Source: UBA9630 sp043725085
Lineage (GTDB): Bacteria > Patescibacteriota > Minisyncoccia > Moranbacterales > UBA2206
Assembly: GCA_043725085.1 (NCBI GenBank)
Contig: JAYSLY010000014.1
Coordinates: 1-64,000, forward strand
Direction: 5' to 3'
DNA length: 64,000 nucleotides
In this document: positions 17,540-26,844 of the stretch, one piece after another
Layout: the number at the start of each line of letters is the position of its first letter
How positions within the stretch are numbered: the stretch's first letter is position 1
Made by a program: the position numbers and the translations under genes
Notes under the pieces: model-generated
What the model saw: the letters and a program-made list of their open reading frames with translations, nothing else
Database searches by the model: none
Told to the model about the DNA's origin: nothing

Positions 17540-17911
17540 TTAATTCTTAGCCATTATAGCACTCTCTTTTTCGTCATGCAATTCATAAAAAGCCAGCACG
17601 GCTGTAAAAATCATAAGATAATAGGCCCAAATTGCGCTTGTTTCGGCCCAACTGTCTTGCTTGATTGCAAGCAAAATTGCTGTCGCGACGAGAAAAACAA
17701 TGGCACCGATTGCGGAAAAGCGACTTGCAATCGGATGAATAATCAATATAATGAACAGAATAAAAAATACGAAATTAGCAGTTTCCCATTGGAAATACCA
17801 GCCCAAAAAAAATGCCGCCAAAAGCACAAAAACTTCAAGCATTTTTCCTCCCAGGGTTTTTTGTGAAAATTCTTTAAGCATATTTTGCAATATTAGCATT
17901 TTATTCATCAA
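17540..17911 (-). CDS. Small polytopic membrane protein, unknown
   Basis: 123 residues with four predicted TM helices (about 25-42, 45-62, 66-84, 95-112) and a short charged tail, LHDEKESAIMAKN. I recognise no family. It lies between a GT2 transferase and a secreted protein of the polysaccharide locus, with 9-23 nt spacings, so it belongs to the same operon. Confidence 0.65.
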   Translation of the reverse strand: MMNKMLILQNMLKEFSQKTLGGKMLEVFVLLAAFFLGWYFQWETANFVFFILFIILIIHPIASRFSAIGAIVFLVATAILLAIKQDSWAETSAIWAYYLMIFTAVLAFYELHDEKESAIMAKN

Positions 17912-17920
17912 AACAAATAT

Positions 17921-19591
17921 CTATTTGATCCTCAAATCTGCGGTGATTTGTAAATTTTTTAGCGAGAAAGAGCGACCCTTACTAGTATCATTTGGATCAT
18001 AGGTAATCTTGAAATAAACCGTTCGGACATCTTTTGTCGGAACGATATCCGCATTAAAGACTTGCGCGGTTTCCTGTGTTGCCACATCACTTTGACCACT
18101 GGAGTTATCAGCAGAATTGTTATTATCACTATTATTGTCAGAATTGCCACTATCCGCGCCGCTTGATTGATCGAGAGGCAAGCTACCAATAGCATTACTA
18201 ACAGCTTCTGATTTTTCCGAGAAAGGCAAATCAACCCAGCTGTTTTGATCGAAAGAATAGCTCACTTTGACATTTTTCCAGCCTGCCTTGAGTTGCTTGG
18301 CGGAAAAATTCATCTTGCTAATGGGATAGAGAGTGTTAACGTCATAGCTAAAACTTGCATTATTGAGAGCCGGGGCATAGATAGCCTTATCACCATCACT
18401 AAACGCTGTCCCGAGAGAGGCGGTTTCCAGATCAAACAGATCAATAAATTTCCCATTGGTAGCATAGGAATATTTGCCGATTCCCTTGCCTAAATCCTCA
18501 ATCTTGGCACCATTCAAAATTCTCACCCCGTTTTCCAAAGAAAGATCTGCCCCATAAATCTTAAAATATAAATCGCCATCAATCGGATAGAGCTCCTTGC
18601 CTTTTCTCATCACAGCTGAACCGTCGGGATAGCTGCTATCGTCCTTGCCTCCCTTGAATTCCAAATAATTTTGATCACTGACTTCCACTTTCGAGTTATC
18701 AATACTAATAAGATAATATTTATCTTTTTGAAGCGCGCCATACATCGGGAAAAGAAATGTGCCATCAATCTGACGATATTTTTCAATACCACTAATCGAA
18801 AAAGGGCTGTCAGCAATCACCGGACCATTTAGGGAAACTTTTTCTCCATCATAATTAACTTCTCGCAAACTTAAATCATATTGTCGATTGCCGGGATTGA
18901 GATTTTTGTTTATATCAATCTTAAGCGCTACACCGGAAATAATATCGTCTTTCGCTTGAAAAACTTGCCCAAGCATAGTTTTTGCTTCTTTAAGCCAGGG
19001 GAAAGAGTAATCGGAAACCGACTGACTAATTTTGACCGTATCTATATTCGTCTCGCCTATGACAGTTTTTTTCATTGACGCCAGCTCAGCTTGGCTGGTA
19101 ATATTGAGCTTAGTGATGCTTTCCATTTCAATAAAAGTGTTTCCCGCCGAATTGAGATTTTCTTTTTGAAACAGCAAACTATCGAAACCATCCGGCAAAA
19201 AGAAAAAGGCTTCTTGTTTTTGAAATTGAGCCGAAGGGCTAAGCACCAGTTCTTCAATTTGATTTTCTTTTTCGGTGTACGTGCTCAACTTTAACAATAC
19301 TTTTTCCGCCTGATCCGATTTTGCGCGAAAAGTTAGGCGATAATAACCGGATTCTTGATTTTTGAATAAATCGTCAACATAGTAATAGCCAGTATCTTGT
19401 GATAGTTGCGGTTTTTCCGGCGAGCTGGTTAAGCATTTTCCATTAGCACATGATTCAGCGGTTTTTTTGTAATTGGCGTAAAGCGCATAATTAACCAGCA
19501 GGGCTAAAAATAAAAAAGCCAGCGCAAAAAAGCTGCGTTTTTCTTTTTTCACAAAGCTCAAGGTTTTTTGATAATTCCAGTTTTTCATCAT
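17921..19591 (-). CDS. Membrane-anchored extracytoplasmic protein, unknown
   Basis: 556 residues: a basic N-terminus, one TM helix at about residues 20-40 (SFFALAFLFLALLVNYALYANY), then a long beta-rich exterior part. A Ser/Asn/Asp-rich stretch (residues about 478-500) comes before the final domain. A CANGKC pair lies just after the TM. It resembles carbohydrate-binding or sandwich-fold surface proteins in composition only; no family was recognised. It is part of the glycan operon. Confidence 0.65.
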   Translation of the reverse strand: MMKNWNYQKTLSFVKKEKRSFFALAFLFLALLVNYALYANYKKTAESCANGKCLTSSPEKPQLSQDTGYYYVDDLFKNQESGYYRLTFRAKSDQAEKVLLKLSTYTEKENQIEELVLSPSAQFQKQEAFFFLPDGFDSLLFQKENLNSAGNTFIEMESITKLNITSQAELASMKKTVIGETNIDTVKISQSVSDYSFPWLKEAKTMLGQVFQAKDDIISGVALKIDINKNLNPGNRQYDLSLREVNYDGEKVSLNGPVIADSPFSISGIEKYRQIDGTFLFPMYGALQKDKYYLISIDNSKVEVSDQNYLEFKGGKDDSSYPDGSAVMRKGKELYPIDGDLYFKIYGADLSLENGVRILNGAKIEDLGKGIGKYSYATNGKFIDLFDLETASLGTAFSDGDKAIYAPALNNASFSYDVNTLYPISKMNFSAKQLKAGWKNVKVSYSFDQNSWVDLPFSEKSEAVSNAIGSLPLDQSSGADSGNSDNNSDNNNSADNSSGQSDVATQETAQVFNADIVPTKDVRTVYFKITYDPNDTSKGRSFSLKNLQITADLRIK

Positions 19592-19651
19592 GTTCTAATA
19601 TTCTCCAGCTTTATTATAATAGCCTAATTATACCCAAAAAACAAGCGAACT

Positions 19652-21430
19652 TTACCCTCCAAATGCATCACGCCAGATTGTTTGCTGAGGTATGCGGATA
19701 TATTCAAAACTGTCAGGCAACTTCGGCACATCAATGTCTGTTACCCTGTCTGTCCTGGGAGTTAACTCATACAGAGTAATTGTTCCAAAGTCCTTCTTGC
19801 TTAAAATTTCATAATCTTGTAAATATGCCTTCAAGCCACCAACTCTTCTTGTTCTAAATATTGCAAAATTATTGGCATGCAGAAAAACCTTGCCTTTCTC
19901 GAGCGGACCGGAAGGAGCACCCATTTTTTCCGTTAGATACATAAATGAACGAAAATACAATAACTCACTATCCATAAGAACGGGGTAATGGTTTTCTTGA
20001 TAACTATTAGCCATTGCTCGGGATACGGCTTCGAATTGCCTTAATGAAACTCGCTCCGGTTCTTTTAGGATGCGATCAGAATGAACAGGAATCAATTTTT
20101 CACCGGCACCTGCTAAATCCGAAAATCTTTGCAAAATTCTCGAAAAATTAGTATAAGAGAACAAAAGGATGATGCATAAAAAAATAATCTTAGCAATAAG
20201 TGAATTTTTTTGCCAAATAAATTCTATGATATTCCCCAGAAAAAAGAACGGGAGCGGAGCAACCAAAAGATAGAAGCGCGGCTCAAGAGAAATCCGCGTA
20301 AAAATCAAAAATGTCACCAGAAAGAATAGCCCGATAATAATTATTGTTTTTTTTCTTTTAACCATCTGCCAAATAAGCAGAAGCACCCCAAAAAGAAAAA
20401 ACCCGATTGCCGAATATGACAACCAATGACTAGTTTTTTTGCAAGAATTTTTGCAAGAAACATCAATCCAACCGTCCTTAAATCTTATCTCCGGCGTCCA
20501 AATCCGATCATTGCCGCTTAGAATCATGGCGTAGCTTTCTGCGCCGGAACGAACGGTGTTAATCGTTTTTACTGAAAATGAATCCGTATGCTCCGTCTTT
20601 GTCGCAAATGCTTGGACAAATTGCCTTGTATTAAATCCCTTCATTACCACATCACTGACTACCACCGGAATGTAAAACATCACAACAATACCAACACTCG
20701 CTAGCCAAACTTTCCAAGAAAACTTTGGACGCATATATAGAAGATATGCCACTAGAAAAATTGGCAAAGCGAAGAAAGCAACAAAGTGAAGCTGTGTCGC
20801 TATGCAAAAAAGAATCATGCAAATAACAAACCATCGGCCCGGATGCTTTGTTTTTTTCTCAGTTGCACGCAACAGACAATAAATTCCCACTATCACAAAA
20901 AATGGCAAAAGATTTGGATTCCAGCCAAAGCGAGAATAGATTACCATGAAAAAACTGATTGAATACAGATAGGCCAGACCAAGCGAGATTGTAGTGTTAA
21001 AAAATTTTTTTGAAAGCATATATAGACCCAGAACTGATGCAATCGAAAAAATCGCTACAAAATAGGCATGCCCCTGGGGCGTATCGCCAAAAACAAAGGC
21101 GCTAACATACTCAAAATAATAATATATCGGCCCGACACGCAACTGGGTGCCGTCCGCCCGAGGACCCATCATCGGCAGACTACCCAGCCCTTTTTTCAAT
21201 GCTTCGGAAACCAAAATATTGTCCCGCGACTGATCAAATTCATAGTGTAACCAATCTGCAAAATGGAAGAGTCTGAGCCACGCAGAAAGCAGAATAATTA
21301 CTACAATAATCCATACATGCCAATACTGCCTATTGAACAATGTTTTTAATTTAAGATTCTTTCCACCAAATTTTTGACGACAGTCTGCGACAAACCCATT
21401 CAATCCGGTTAGTAAATTTTGTTTTTTCAT
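19652..21430 (-). CDS. PMT/ArnT-like membrane glycosyltransferase (paralogue 1)
   Basis: A 592-residue polytopic protein of the GT39/GT83 type that moves sugars from polyprenyl phosphate to acceptors outside the membrane. The first extracytoplasmic loop has RLFHFADWLHYEFDQSRDNILVSEA, with the acidic residues (E, D) at the catalytic position. The next loop contains LRVGPIYYYFEY, followed by many TM helices and an approximately 150-residue soluble C-terminus. It is clearly homologous to the next gene upstream along its whole length, including long identical DNA stretches near the 3' end. Confidence 0.85.
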   Translation of the reverse strand: MKKQNLLTGLNGFVADCRQKFGGKNLKLKTLFNRQYWHVWIIVVIILLSAWLRLFHFADWLHYEFDQSRDNILVSEALKKGLGSLPMMGPRADGTQLRVGPIYYYFEYVSAFVFGDTPQGHAYFVAIFSIASVLGLYMLSKKFFNTTISLGLAYLYSISFFMVIYSRFGWNPNLLPFFVIVGIYCLLRATEKKTKHPGRWFVICMILFCIATQLHFVAFFALPIFLVAYLLYMRPKFSWKVWLASVGIVVMFYIPVVVSDVVMKGFNTRQFVQAFATKTEHTDSFSVKTINTVRSGAESYAMILSGNDRIWTPEIRFKDGWIDVSCKNSCKKTSHWLSYSAIGFFLFGVLLLIWQMVKRKKTIIIIGLFFLVTFLIFTRISLEPRFYLLVAPLPFFFLGNIIEFIWQKNSLIAKIIFLCIILLFSYTNFSRILQRFSDLAGAGEKLIPVHSDRILKEPERVSLRQFEAVSRAMANSYQENHYPVLMDSELLYFRSFMYLTEKMGAPSGPLEKGKVFLHANNFAIFRTRRVGGLKAYLQDYEILSKKDFGTITLYELTPRTDRVTDIDVPKLPDSFEYIRIPQQTIWRDAFGG

Positions 21431-21456
21431 ATATACACCTTACGTTTTATTATTAC

Positions 21457-23232
21457 TCAAATACCCAAATTCCCTGTCCGTATTTTGCTAAGCGCATCGC
21501 CCCAGGTAATCTGAAAAGGCACCGCTATATACCGAAAACTATCCACCAACGGAGGAACTTCAACTGCTGAACTTTTTGGCGCTTTTGGACTGAGCTCAAA
21601 TAAGCTAAGCGTCCCAAATTCCTTCTTATTGATAAGATCATAATTATTTAGATAAGCATTTATATTCTTGGATCTTTTAGTCCGGAGAATAACAAACGGA
21701 TTGGCATGAAGATAGACACTATTTTTATCAAGCGGACCGGAAGGAGCACCCATTTTTTCCGTTAGATACATAAAAGAGCGAAAATAAATATTCTCGGCAC
21801 TTATAAGTACGGGATAGCCATTTTCTTCGTACTTTCCTGCCATATACCTAGAAATAGCTTGAAATTGCTTCAACGAGATACGTTCAGGTTCGTTAATTAC
21901 TCGATCAGCCTCAACTGAAATCATTTTTTTATCAGCGTTACCTAATTCTGAGAACCGCTGAAGTACGCGAGATATGTTGGTGTAGGAAAAAATAATCACA
22001 AAACCGACCAGAATTATTTTTGCCACCAAGGCATTTCTTTGCCAGATTAGCTCGATTATATTTCCAAGAAAAAAGAAAGGCATAAGGATAACCAAAAAAT
22101 AGAAGTGCGACTCTATTGCACCGGAAATTTGAACAAACATAAGAAACACGATCAGAAAAAAAAGTCCGATAATGATAAATTGTTTTTTTCTCGCAAACAT
22201 TCTCCAAATAAAAAGTAGCGCACCAAAAAGAAAAAAGCTCATAGCCGAATAGTTCACCCAGGGACTAGTTTTTTTGCAATGATTTTTACATGACAGACCA
22301 ACCCAGCCTTTTTCGAATTTTATCCTTGGTGTCCAAATGCGATCGTTGCCACTCAAGATTAATGCATAATATTCTGATCCTGATCGCATCACAATAATGG
22401 ACTTTTCTAAAATAGTCTCTTTTTGATCGGACTTCACCGAAAATGCTCTCACAAACTCTCGAAAATTATACCCATCAAGTGCGATATCATTTATTACTAC
22501 GGGAATATAAAGCGCAATGATTATTAGAATACTGGCGCCCCAGGCTTTATAGGAAAATTTGGTTCGCTTGTAGAGAAGATAGCAAATGGTCAGCGCCGGT
22601 AAAGCAAAGAATGCGACAAAATGAACCTGAGTTGCCACGCCAAAGAGAAAAGCACAAGCCACAAACCATCTTCCAGGATATTTTGATTGCCCATCTGTTG
22701 CTCGCAAAAGACAATAAATTCCCGCTATCACAAAAAATGGCAACACGTTAGGATTCCAACCGTAACGCGAATGTATCACCACAAAAAAACTGATTGAATA
22801 AAGATACGTCAGAGAAAGCGAAATGGCTATATTAAAAAACCGATGCAAAAGCAGATAGAATATCAGGATTGATGCAATGGAAAGCAGGGGCACAAAGAAA
22901 GCATGTCCCTGTGGCGTATCGCTAAAAATAAGAGCGCTAAAATATTCCAGATAATAATAAGCCGGCCCAAGCCGCAGCTGCGTACCGGACGCCCTGGGGC
23001 CAAGCAACGGCAAGCTAGATGGCCCATGCTTAATCGCCTCTGCCACAAGAATATTGTCTCGTGACTCATCCGCTTCATAGTGAATCCAATCGGCAAAATG
23101 GTATAGCCTAAGCCATGCACCAAAAGAAATAACCAGAAAAAATAGGGCAAAAAAAAATATTTTTTTTCGACCTATTTTTTGAAAACTTTTTTCAATAAAA
23201 TCAAATATTTTTTTAACCAATCCGTTTTGCAT
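21457..23232 (-). CDS. PMT/ArnT-like membrane glycosyltransferase (paralogue 2)
   Basis: A 591-residue tandem paralogue of the gene at 19652. It has the same RLYHFADWIHYEADESRDNILVAEA catalytic loop, LRLGPAYYYLEY, and a C-terminal soluble domain with MYLTEKMGAPSGPL. I chose the ATG at 23232 because it lies 10 nt after the previous gene's stop and follows AGAGAAG. The longer frame to 23307 would overlap that gene. Confidence 0.85.
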   Translation of the reverse strand: MQNGLVKKIFDFIEKSFQKIGRKKIFFFALFFLVISFGAWLRLYHFADWIHYEADESRDNILVAEAIKHGPSSLPLLGPRASGTQLRLGPAYYYLEYFSALIFSDTPQGHAFFVPLLSIASILIFYLLLHRFFNIAISLSLTYLYSISFFVVIHSRYGWNPNVLPFFVIAGIYCLLRATDGQSKYPGRWFVACAFLFGVATQVHFVAFFALPALTICYLLYKRTKFSYKAWGASILIIIALYIPVVINDIALDGYNFREFVRAFSVKSDQKETILEKSIIVMRSGSEYYALILSGNDRIWTPRIKFEKGWVGLSCKNHCKKTSPWVNYSAMSFFLFGALLFIWRMFARKKQFIIIGLFFLIVFLMFVQISGAIESHFYFLVILMPFFFLGNIIELIWQRNALVAKIILVGFVIIFSYTNISRVLQRFSELGNADKKMISVEADRVINEPERISLKQFQAISRYMAGKYEENGYPVLISAENIYFRSFMYLTEKMGAPSGPLDKNSVYLHANPFVILRTKRSKNINAYLNNYDLINKKEFGTLSLFELSPKAPKSSAVEVPPLVDSFRYIAVPFQITWGDALSKIRTGNLGI

Positions 23233-23242
23233 CTTCTCTTTT

Positions 23243-25510
23243 CTATTTAGCTTTATTAGCGAGAGCTCTCCCTCTTTGCTTTTTCCAGGCATAGCCCAAA
23301 TATGCAATGCAGCAAAGAAGAGTTAGGCCTGAGACAACTACTCCGTAATTAAAATATTTTGCCGGTTTGAAATATAATGTCAACTCCAAATCTATTGAGC
23401 CATCAGGATTTTCTTTGTAATCACTCTTAGGGAAGTTTTTTCGGATATCTTGCGGATCAATTGTCCAGCCGTTGGCATAATCAAAGACCAAATCGTGCGA
23501 TCCGCTGACAAATGTCCTGTCATCCGGCGTGAAATGCAATTCCCAGAGCTTATGATATGGATCCAAAAATACCAACTTTTCTTTTTCCGCCAGGTTGCTA
23601 ATTTTAATTTGATACGCGGAGCTGGAAATTTTTTCATAGCTCACTTGAGAAAAATCATGCGGAACTTTTTCAATCGTATTTGTCAGGTATATTTTTTCAT
23701 TATCAAATTGATCATTTATCCTATAGAGCGAATAACGCTTCCCAAAATCACGCACTTTGTCACCCAAAACAACATCAAAAAGATCCTTTTGCTGAGCATT
23801 GTAGAGCACACTTTTATAGAAATAGCTTTGTTGCAAGTCCGGCGAGATATCATTATTAACAATGATATATTTAACATTCATCCCCTGCATGAATTTGCCC
23901 ACACTCGCGTAGTCCCTGTCTAAAATTAAGTTTTGCAAATAAACATTAAATTTTCCAAAGCTCATAAAGCCCGCAAAATCAGAAGTGTTTGCTAAAAACT
24001 GCAGCGGTGAAGTGCCGGCATAATAATGATTATCCAAATTCTTATCTTGAATCAATGTATAGCCCGCGCGGTTCATCGGCAACCAAAGATAGCGCGATGC
24101 TTCATGATTATTTTTTAGATAATCCAAAAGGTCATAGAAATCGGCATTAAAATCTTTGATTGTATTGTGCGTATTTTTCGTTGTCCAAATCGGACTCTCA
24201 TAGTAATCACCAAATATAAACGGCTTAGCGCCTAGGATTGTAATCAAAAAAATGCTAACCAGGACAATTTTCTTAATTAAAATTTTATCCAAATTCTCAA
24301 AAAATATCTTCAAACTGATCGCCAGCAAAAAAGCATAGCTAAAAGCAAGCGCCAAGCCAAACTTATCATGCATATTGCGAAACATCGAAAATCCCGGGAT
24401 GTTGGTGTTGAGCCAAAGAAAAACCGACGTGCCCCAAGAACTGACATGGGCAGTAAAAAAGAATAACCCGATCACCCAAGCTGCCAGAGATGCGATAAAC
24501 AAACCACGCCTGTCTCGATTGGATTTACTGGCATAAAAAGCTCCCAAAAAAACAATTAGCAAAAAAATCAAATTCAAGGAAAAAAACTTAAGATTCCAAT
24601 CTCGATAAATTCCATAATTCGCCCAATGAGAAGTTTCCTGAAGTTGCTTATGAAAAAGATTGAACATGGGATACATCAGCTGATTATGCCGAGAAACATC
24701 CATAATAATCCCATTATTATCCTCTCTAAATTGCGAGGAGGTTACGCTAGATATAGCATCTCCACTATTGTCGGAGCTAAACGGCGCATAAACAAAGTGG
24801 ACCAGCCAATAAAAATTCACGAGTACCGCCAGGGATAAAAAAATGACCACGGCTTTGGCAAATACTTTCTTATTCTTTAGAAATACATAAAAAACTAACG
24901 GGGATGTGGAAATAATCAAAGCCATTAGCCATGGGGTCGTCCACAAAACAACGCTGAACAAAAAACTCACAATAGCGGCTGTGACCAAATAGATATAGTT
25001 TTTTTTCAAGACAGCCTTGATGAATAAATAAAATAACAAGGGAAAAACAGAAACCAGATACACTGAAAAAAGCTGAAGACTCCAGACAGTGAAAAAAGAA
25101 AAGGTGGAAAATAAATAAAAAAGACCGGAAAATATTTTAATAAAAAAACTATCCCAGTCATCATCCGTGATAAACAGGCCAAGAGAAAGATAGAAAAATA
25201 AAAAACCTCCGGCAAGATTGAGACCGAATAAGAGCGATTGGGTGTCTAAAAAATAAAATGCCCATTTTACCATTCCAATAAAAGTCAAAAATGGGATTGC
25301 AAATTGAATTGGGAAATATGACCCCAGCGAACCAGCCGAATTATCTGAAATAATGCTATTCCTGTAACTCGAAATTTGTTCAAAAGGAAATTGGTAGTAT
25401 AGTTTTCCATCATCACCTCCAACACGAAAAAAACCATGATTCCAAAAAAATGGCACTAAAATAAGCAAAAATGCGCAAACTATCAGGATGAGGTTCTGTT
25501 TTTTTCGCAT
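23243..25510 (-). CDS. Large polytopic membrane protein, AftD/YfhO-like glycan enzyme
   Basis: 755 residues with about 12 TM helices in the first 420, a long extracytoplasmic domain, and one C-terminal TM helix before a basic tail (WKKQRGRALANKAK). SMFRNMHDKFGLALAFSYA after TM9 resembles the conserved region of alpha-arabinofuranosyltransferase (AftD)-type and YfhO-type proteins. It shares its domain order and its final domain (NPDGSIDLELTLYFKPAKYFNYG) with the protein at 26845. The -10 of one promoter lies only 11 nt from the ATG. Confidence 0.7.
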   Translation of the reverse strand: MRKKQNLILIVCAFLLILVPFFWNHGFFRVGGDDGKLYYQFPFEQISSYRNSIISDNSAGSLGSYFPIQFAIPFLTFIGMVKWAFYFLDTQSLLFGLNLAGGFLFFYLSLGLFITDDDWDSFFIKIFSGLFYLFSTFSFFTVWSLQLFSVYLVSVFPLLFYLFIKAVLKKNYIYLVTAAIVSFLFSVVLWTTPWLMALIISTSPLVFYVFLKNKKVFAKAVVIFLSLAVLVNFYWLVHFVYAPFSSDNSGDAISSVTSSQFREDNNGIIMDVSRHNQLMYPMFNLFHKQLQETSHWANYGIYRDWNLKFFSLNLIFLLIVFLGAFYASKSNRDRRGLFIASLAAWVIGLFFFTAHVSSWGTSVFLWLNTNIPGFSMFRNMHDKFGLALAFSYAFLLAISLKIFFENLDKILIKKIVLVSIFLITILGAKPFIFGDYYESPIWTTKNTHNTIKDFNADFYDLLDYLKNNHEASRYLWLPMNRAGYTLIQDKNLDNHYYAGTSPLQFLANTSDFAGFMSFGKFNVYLQNLILDRDYASVGKFMQGMNVKYIIVNNDISPDLQQSYFYKSVLYNAQQKDLFDVVLGDKVRDFGKRYSLYRINDQFDNEKIYLTNTIEKVPHDFSQVSYEKISSSAYQIKISNLAEKEKLVFLDPYHKLWELHFTPDDRTFVSGSHDLVFDYANGWTIDPQDIRKNFPKSDYKENPDGSIDLELTLYFKPAKYFNYGVVVSGLTLLCCIAYLGYAWKKQRGRALANKAK

Positions 25511-25570
25511 ATACCAAACTAATAATACCAGCTAACCCAGCAATCTACAATTAAGTTAATGACCTGTTTT

Positions 25571-25599
25571 ATTGTATCAAAATATCCCCAGCCTGTCAC
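25571..25599 (-). promoter_or_regulatory. Sigma70-type promoter before the AftD-like gene
   Basis: GTGACA (25599-25594), 17 nt, TACAAT (25576-25571) on the minus strand. A second candidate closer to the gene is TTGTAG, 17 nt, TATTAT, ending about 11 nt before the ATG. It suggests that the downstream PMT genes have their own start after the RhuM gene. Confidence 0.55.
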
Positions 25600-25671
25600 T
25601 TTCTGCGCCGAAACTAGTTAGCTTGACAAATATCCCACCAGCCCTCTATGAAAAAAAAGGGGGTTATTTTT

Positions 25672-25815
25672 TCAGCGTTCAGAAATGAGCTTTTCTTTTA
25701 TCATCCTGGTTACAGTTTTTTTGGCCCAATTACTACCATTTTGATCCCTGACTAATCCACAAATAGCATCAACAAGACGAATAAAAGCATTATTTTCTTT
25801 TCTTTTTCTGCGCCC
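25672..25815 (-). other. Short open frame overlapping the rhuM end, possibly its lost tail
   Basis: 47 codons with no ATG or GTG start. The peptide (AFIRLVDAICGLVRDQNGSNW, with AKKTVTRMIKEKLISER after it) looks protein-like. It enters from within the last rhuM codons by a +1 shift in an A-rich run, so it could be an extension of RhuM removed by a frameshift. Otherwise the 280-bp gap holds only promoters. Confidence 0.3.
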
Positions 25816-26806
25816 CTAGCACTTTTTTTATTTCACGATCAAAATCAGAAACATAATCCATATCTTGCTTCACATGATATTTTTCATATTCACCGAGCGC
25901 CAAACTTTCCGCCACTTCGTGACTAATTTTCCCTGCATTCATCAAGATTTCATATTCGGTAAATTTAAGAAAAGCATTAAGTTTAGCCACCCAATCTTTC
26001 ATTGTCATTGCCCTGCCTCGAATCGCTTGCATTTCAGCGTAGTCTAGGTACATATTCCCAATGCGATTTAAGTGCTCAAGCTCTTTTTTAGCAAGATAGT
26101 TTTTGGCAATTACCACGTCACTTGGCATAATTTTCCCCTTCGGAGACCGTTGCCAAGAAGTCAGCCCCATTTTTTCTTTCTTGCTACTCACACGCTCTGT
26201 AATAATCTCCGCCGCCGTTTTTCCGGTAATAGCAAAATGCAGCTTATTTTGGACTGTCGCAAAGAATTTTTTACTTTCATAAGCTTTAGGCGAGTAATCA
26301 ATTGCCGTTGCATAAATATCGGTAATTTTTTGATAAATCCTTCGCTCACTGGTGCGAATATCTTTTATTTCTTCATACAGATCTTCGAAATACCTAGCAC
26401 TAAAGCGAGAACCATATTTCATCCTATCAATATCCAGTGCATAGCCTTTATGGATATAATTTTTCAAAATTCCAGTCGCCCACTTGCGAAATTGCGTGCC
26501 TCGCTCAGAATTTACCCGATAACCAACAGCAATAATCGCTTCGAGAGAATAAAATTTCGTCTTGTAGTTTTTCCCATCCCTAGCAGTTATTAAGAAATCC
26601 TTAATAACTGAACCTTCATCCAATTCCTTCTTCCTAAATACGCTTTTTAAGTGCATATTAACATTTGGCACCGTCGTATCAAAAAGCTCCGCCATACGTT
26701 TTTGTGGCAACCAAATATTTTCCTCAGAATATAGCACCTCAATGTTTACTGAGCCTTCCGGTGTTTGATAAAAGGCGATCTGATCATCCGGCAATTTGTT
26801 TTTCAT
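25790..26806 (-). CDS. RhuM-family protein
   Basis: A 338-residue member of the RhuM (virulence RhuM) family, named from a Salmonella pathogenicity-island gene. Its biochemical role is not established. Typical segments: EVLYSEENIWLPQKRMAELFDTTVPNVNMHLKSVF (a winged/HTH-like start), FYSLEAIIAVGYRVNSERGTQFRKWAT and GYALDIDRMKYGSRF. I chose the ATG at 26806. It sits alone between two glycan membrane enzymes and is probably a mobile cargo gene. The sequence ends in a lysine-rich tail. Confidence 0.85.
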   Translation of the reverse strand: MKNKLPDDQIAFYQTPEGSVNIEVLYSEENIWLPQKRMAELFDTTVPNVNMHLKSVFRKKELDEGSVIKDFLITARDGKNYKTKFYSLEAIIAVGYRVNSERGTQFRKWATGILKNYIHKGYALDIDRMKYGSRFSARYFEDLYEEIKDIRTSERRIYQKITDIYATAIDYSPKAYESKKFFATVQNKLHFAITGKTAAEIITERVSSKKEKMGLTSWQRSPKGKIMPSDVVIAKNYLAKKELEHLNRIGNMYLDYAEMQAIRGRAMTMKDWVAKLNAFLKFTEYEILMNAGKISHEVAESLALGEYEKYHVKQDMDYVSDFDREIKKVLGAQKKKRK

Positions 26807-26844
26807 ATTTTTTCTTTTAGTCTTATCATACTGATATAATAACA

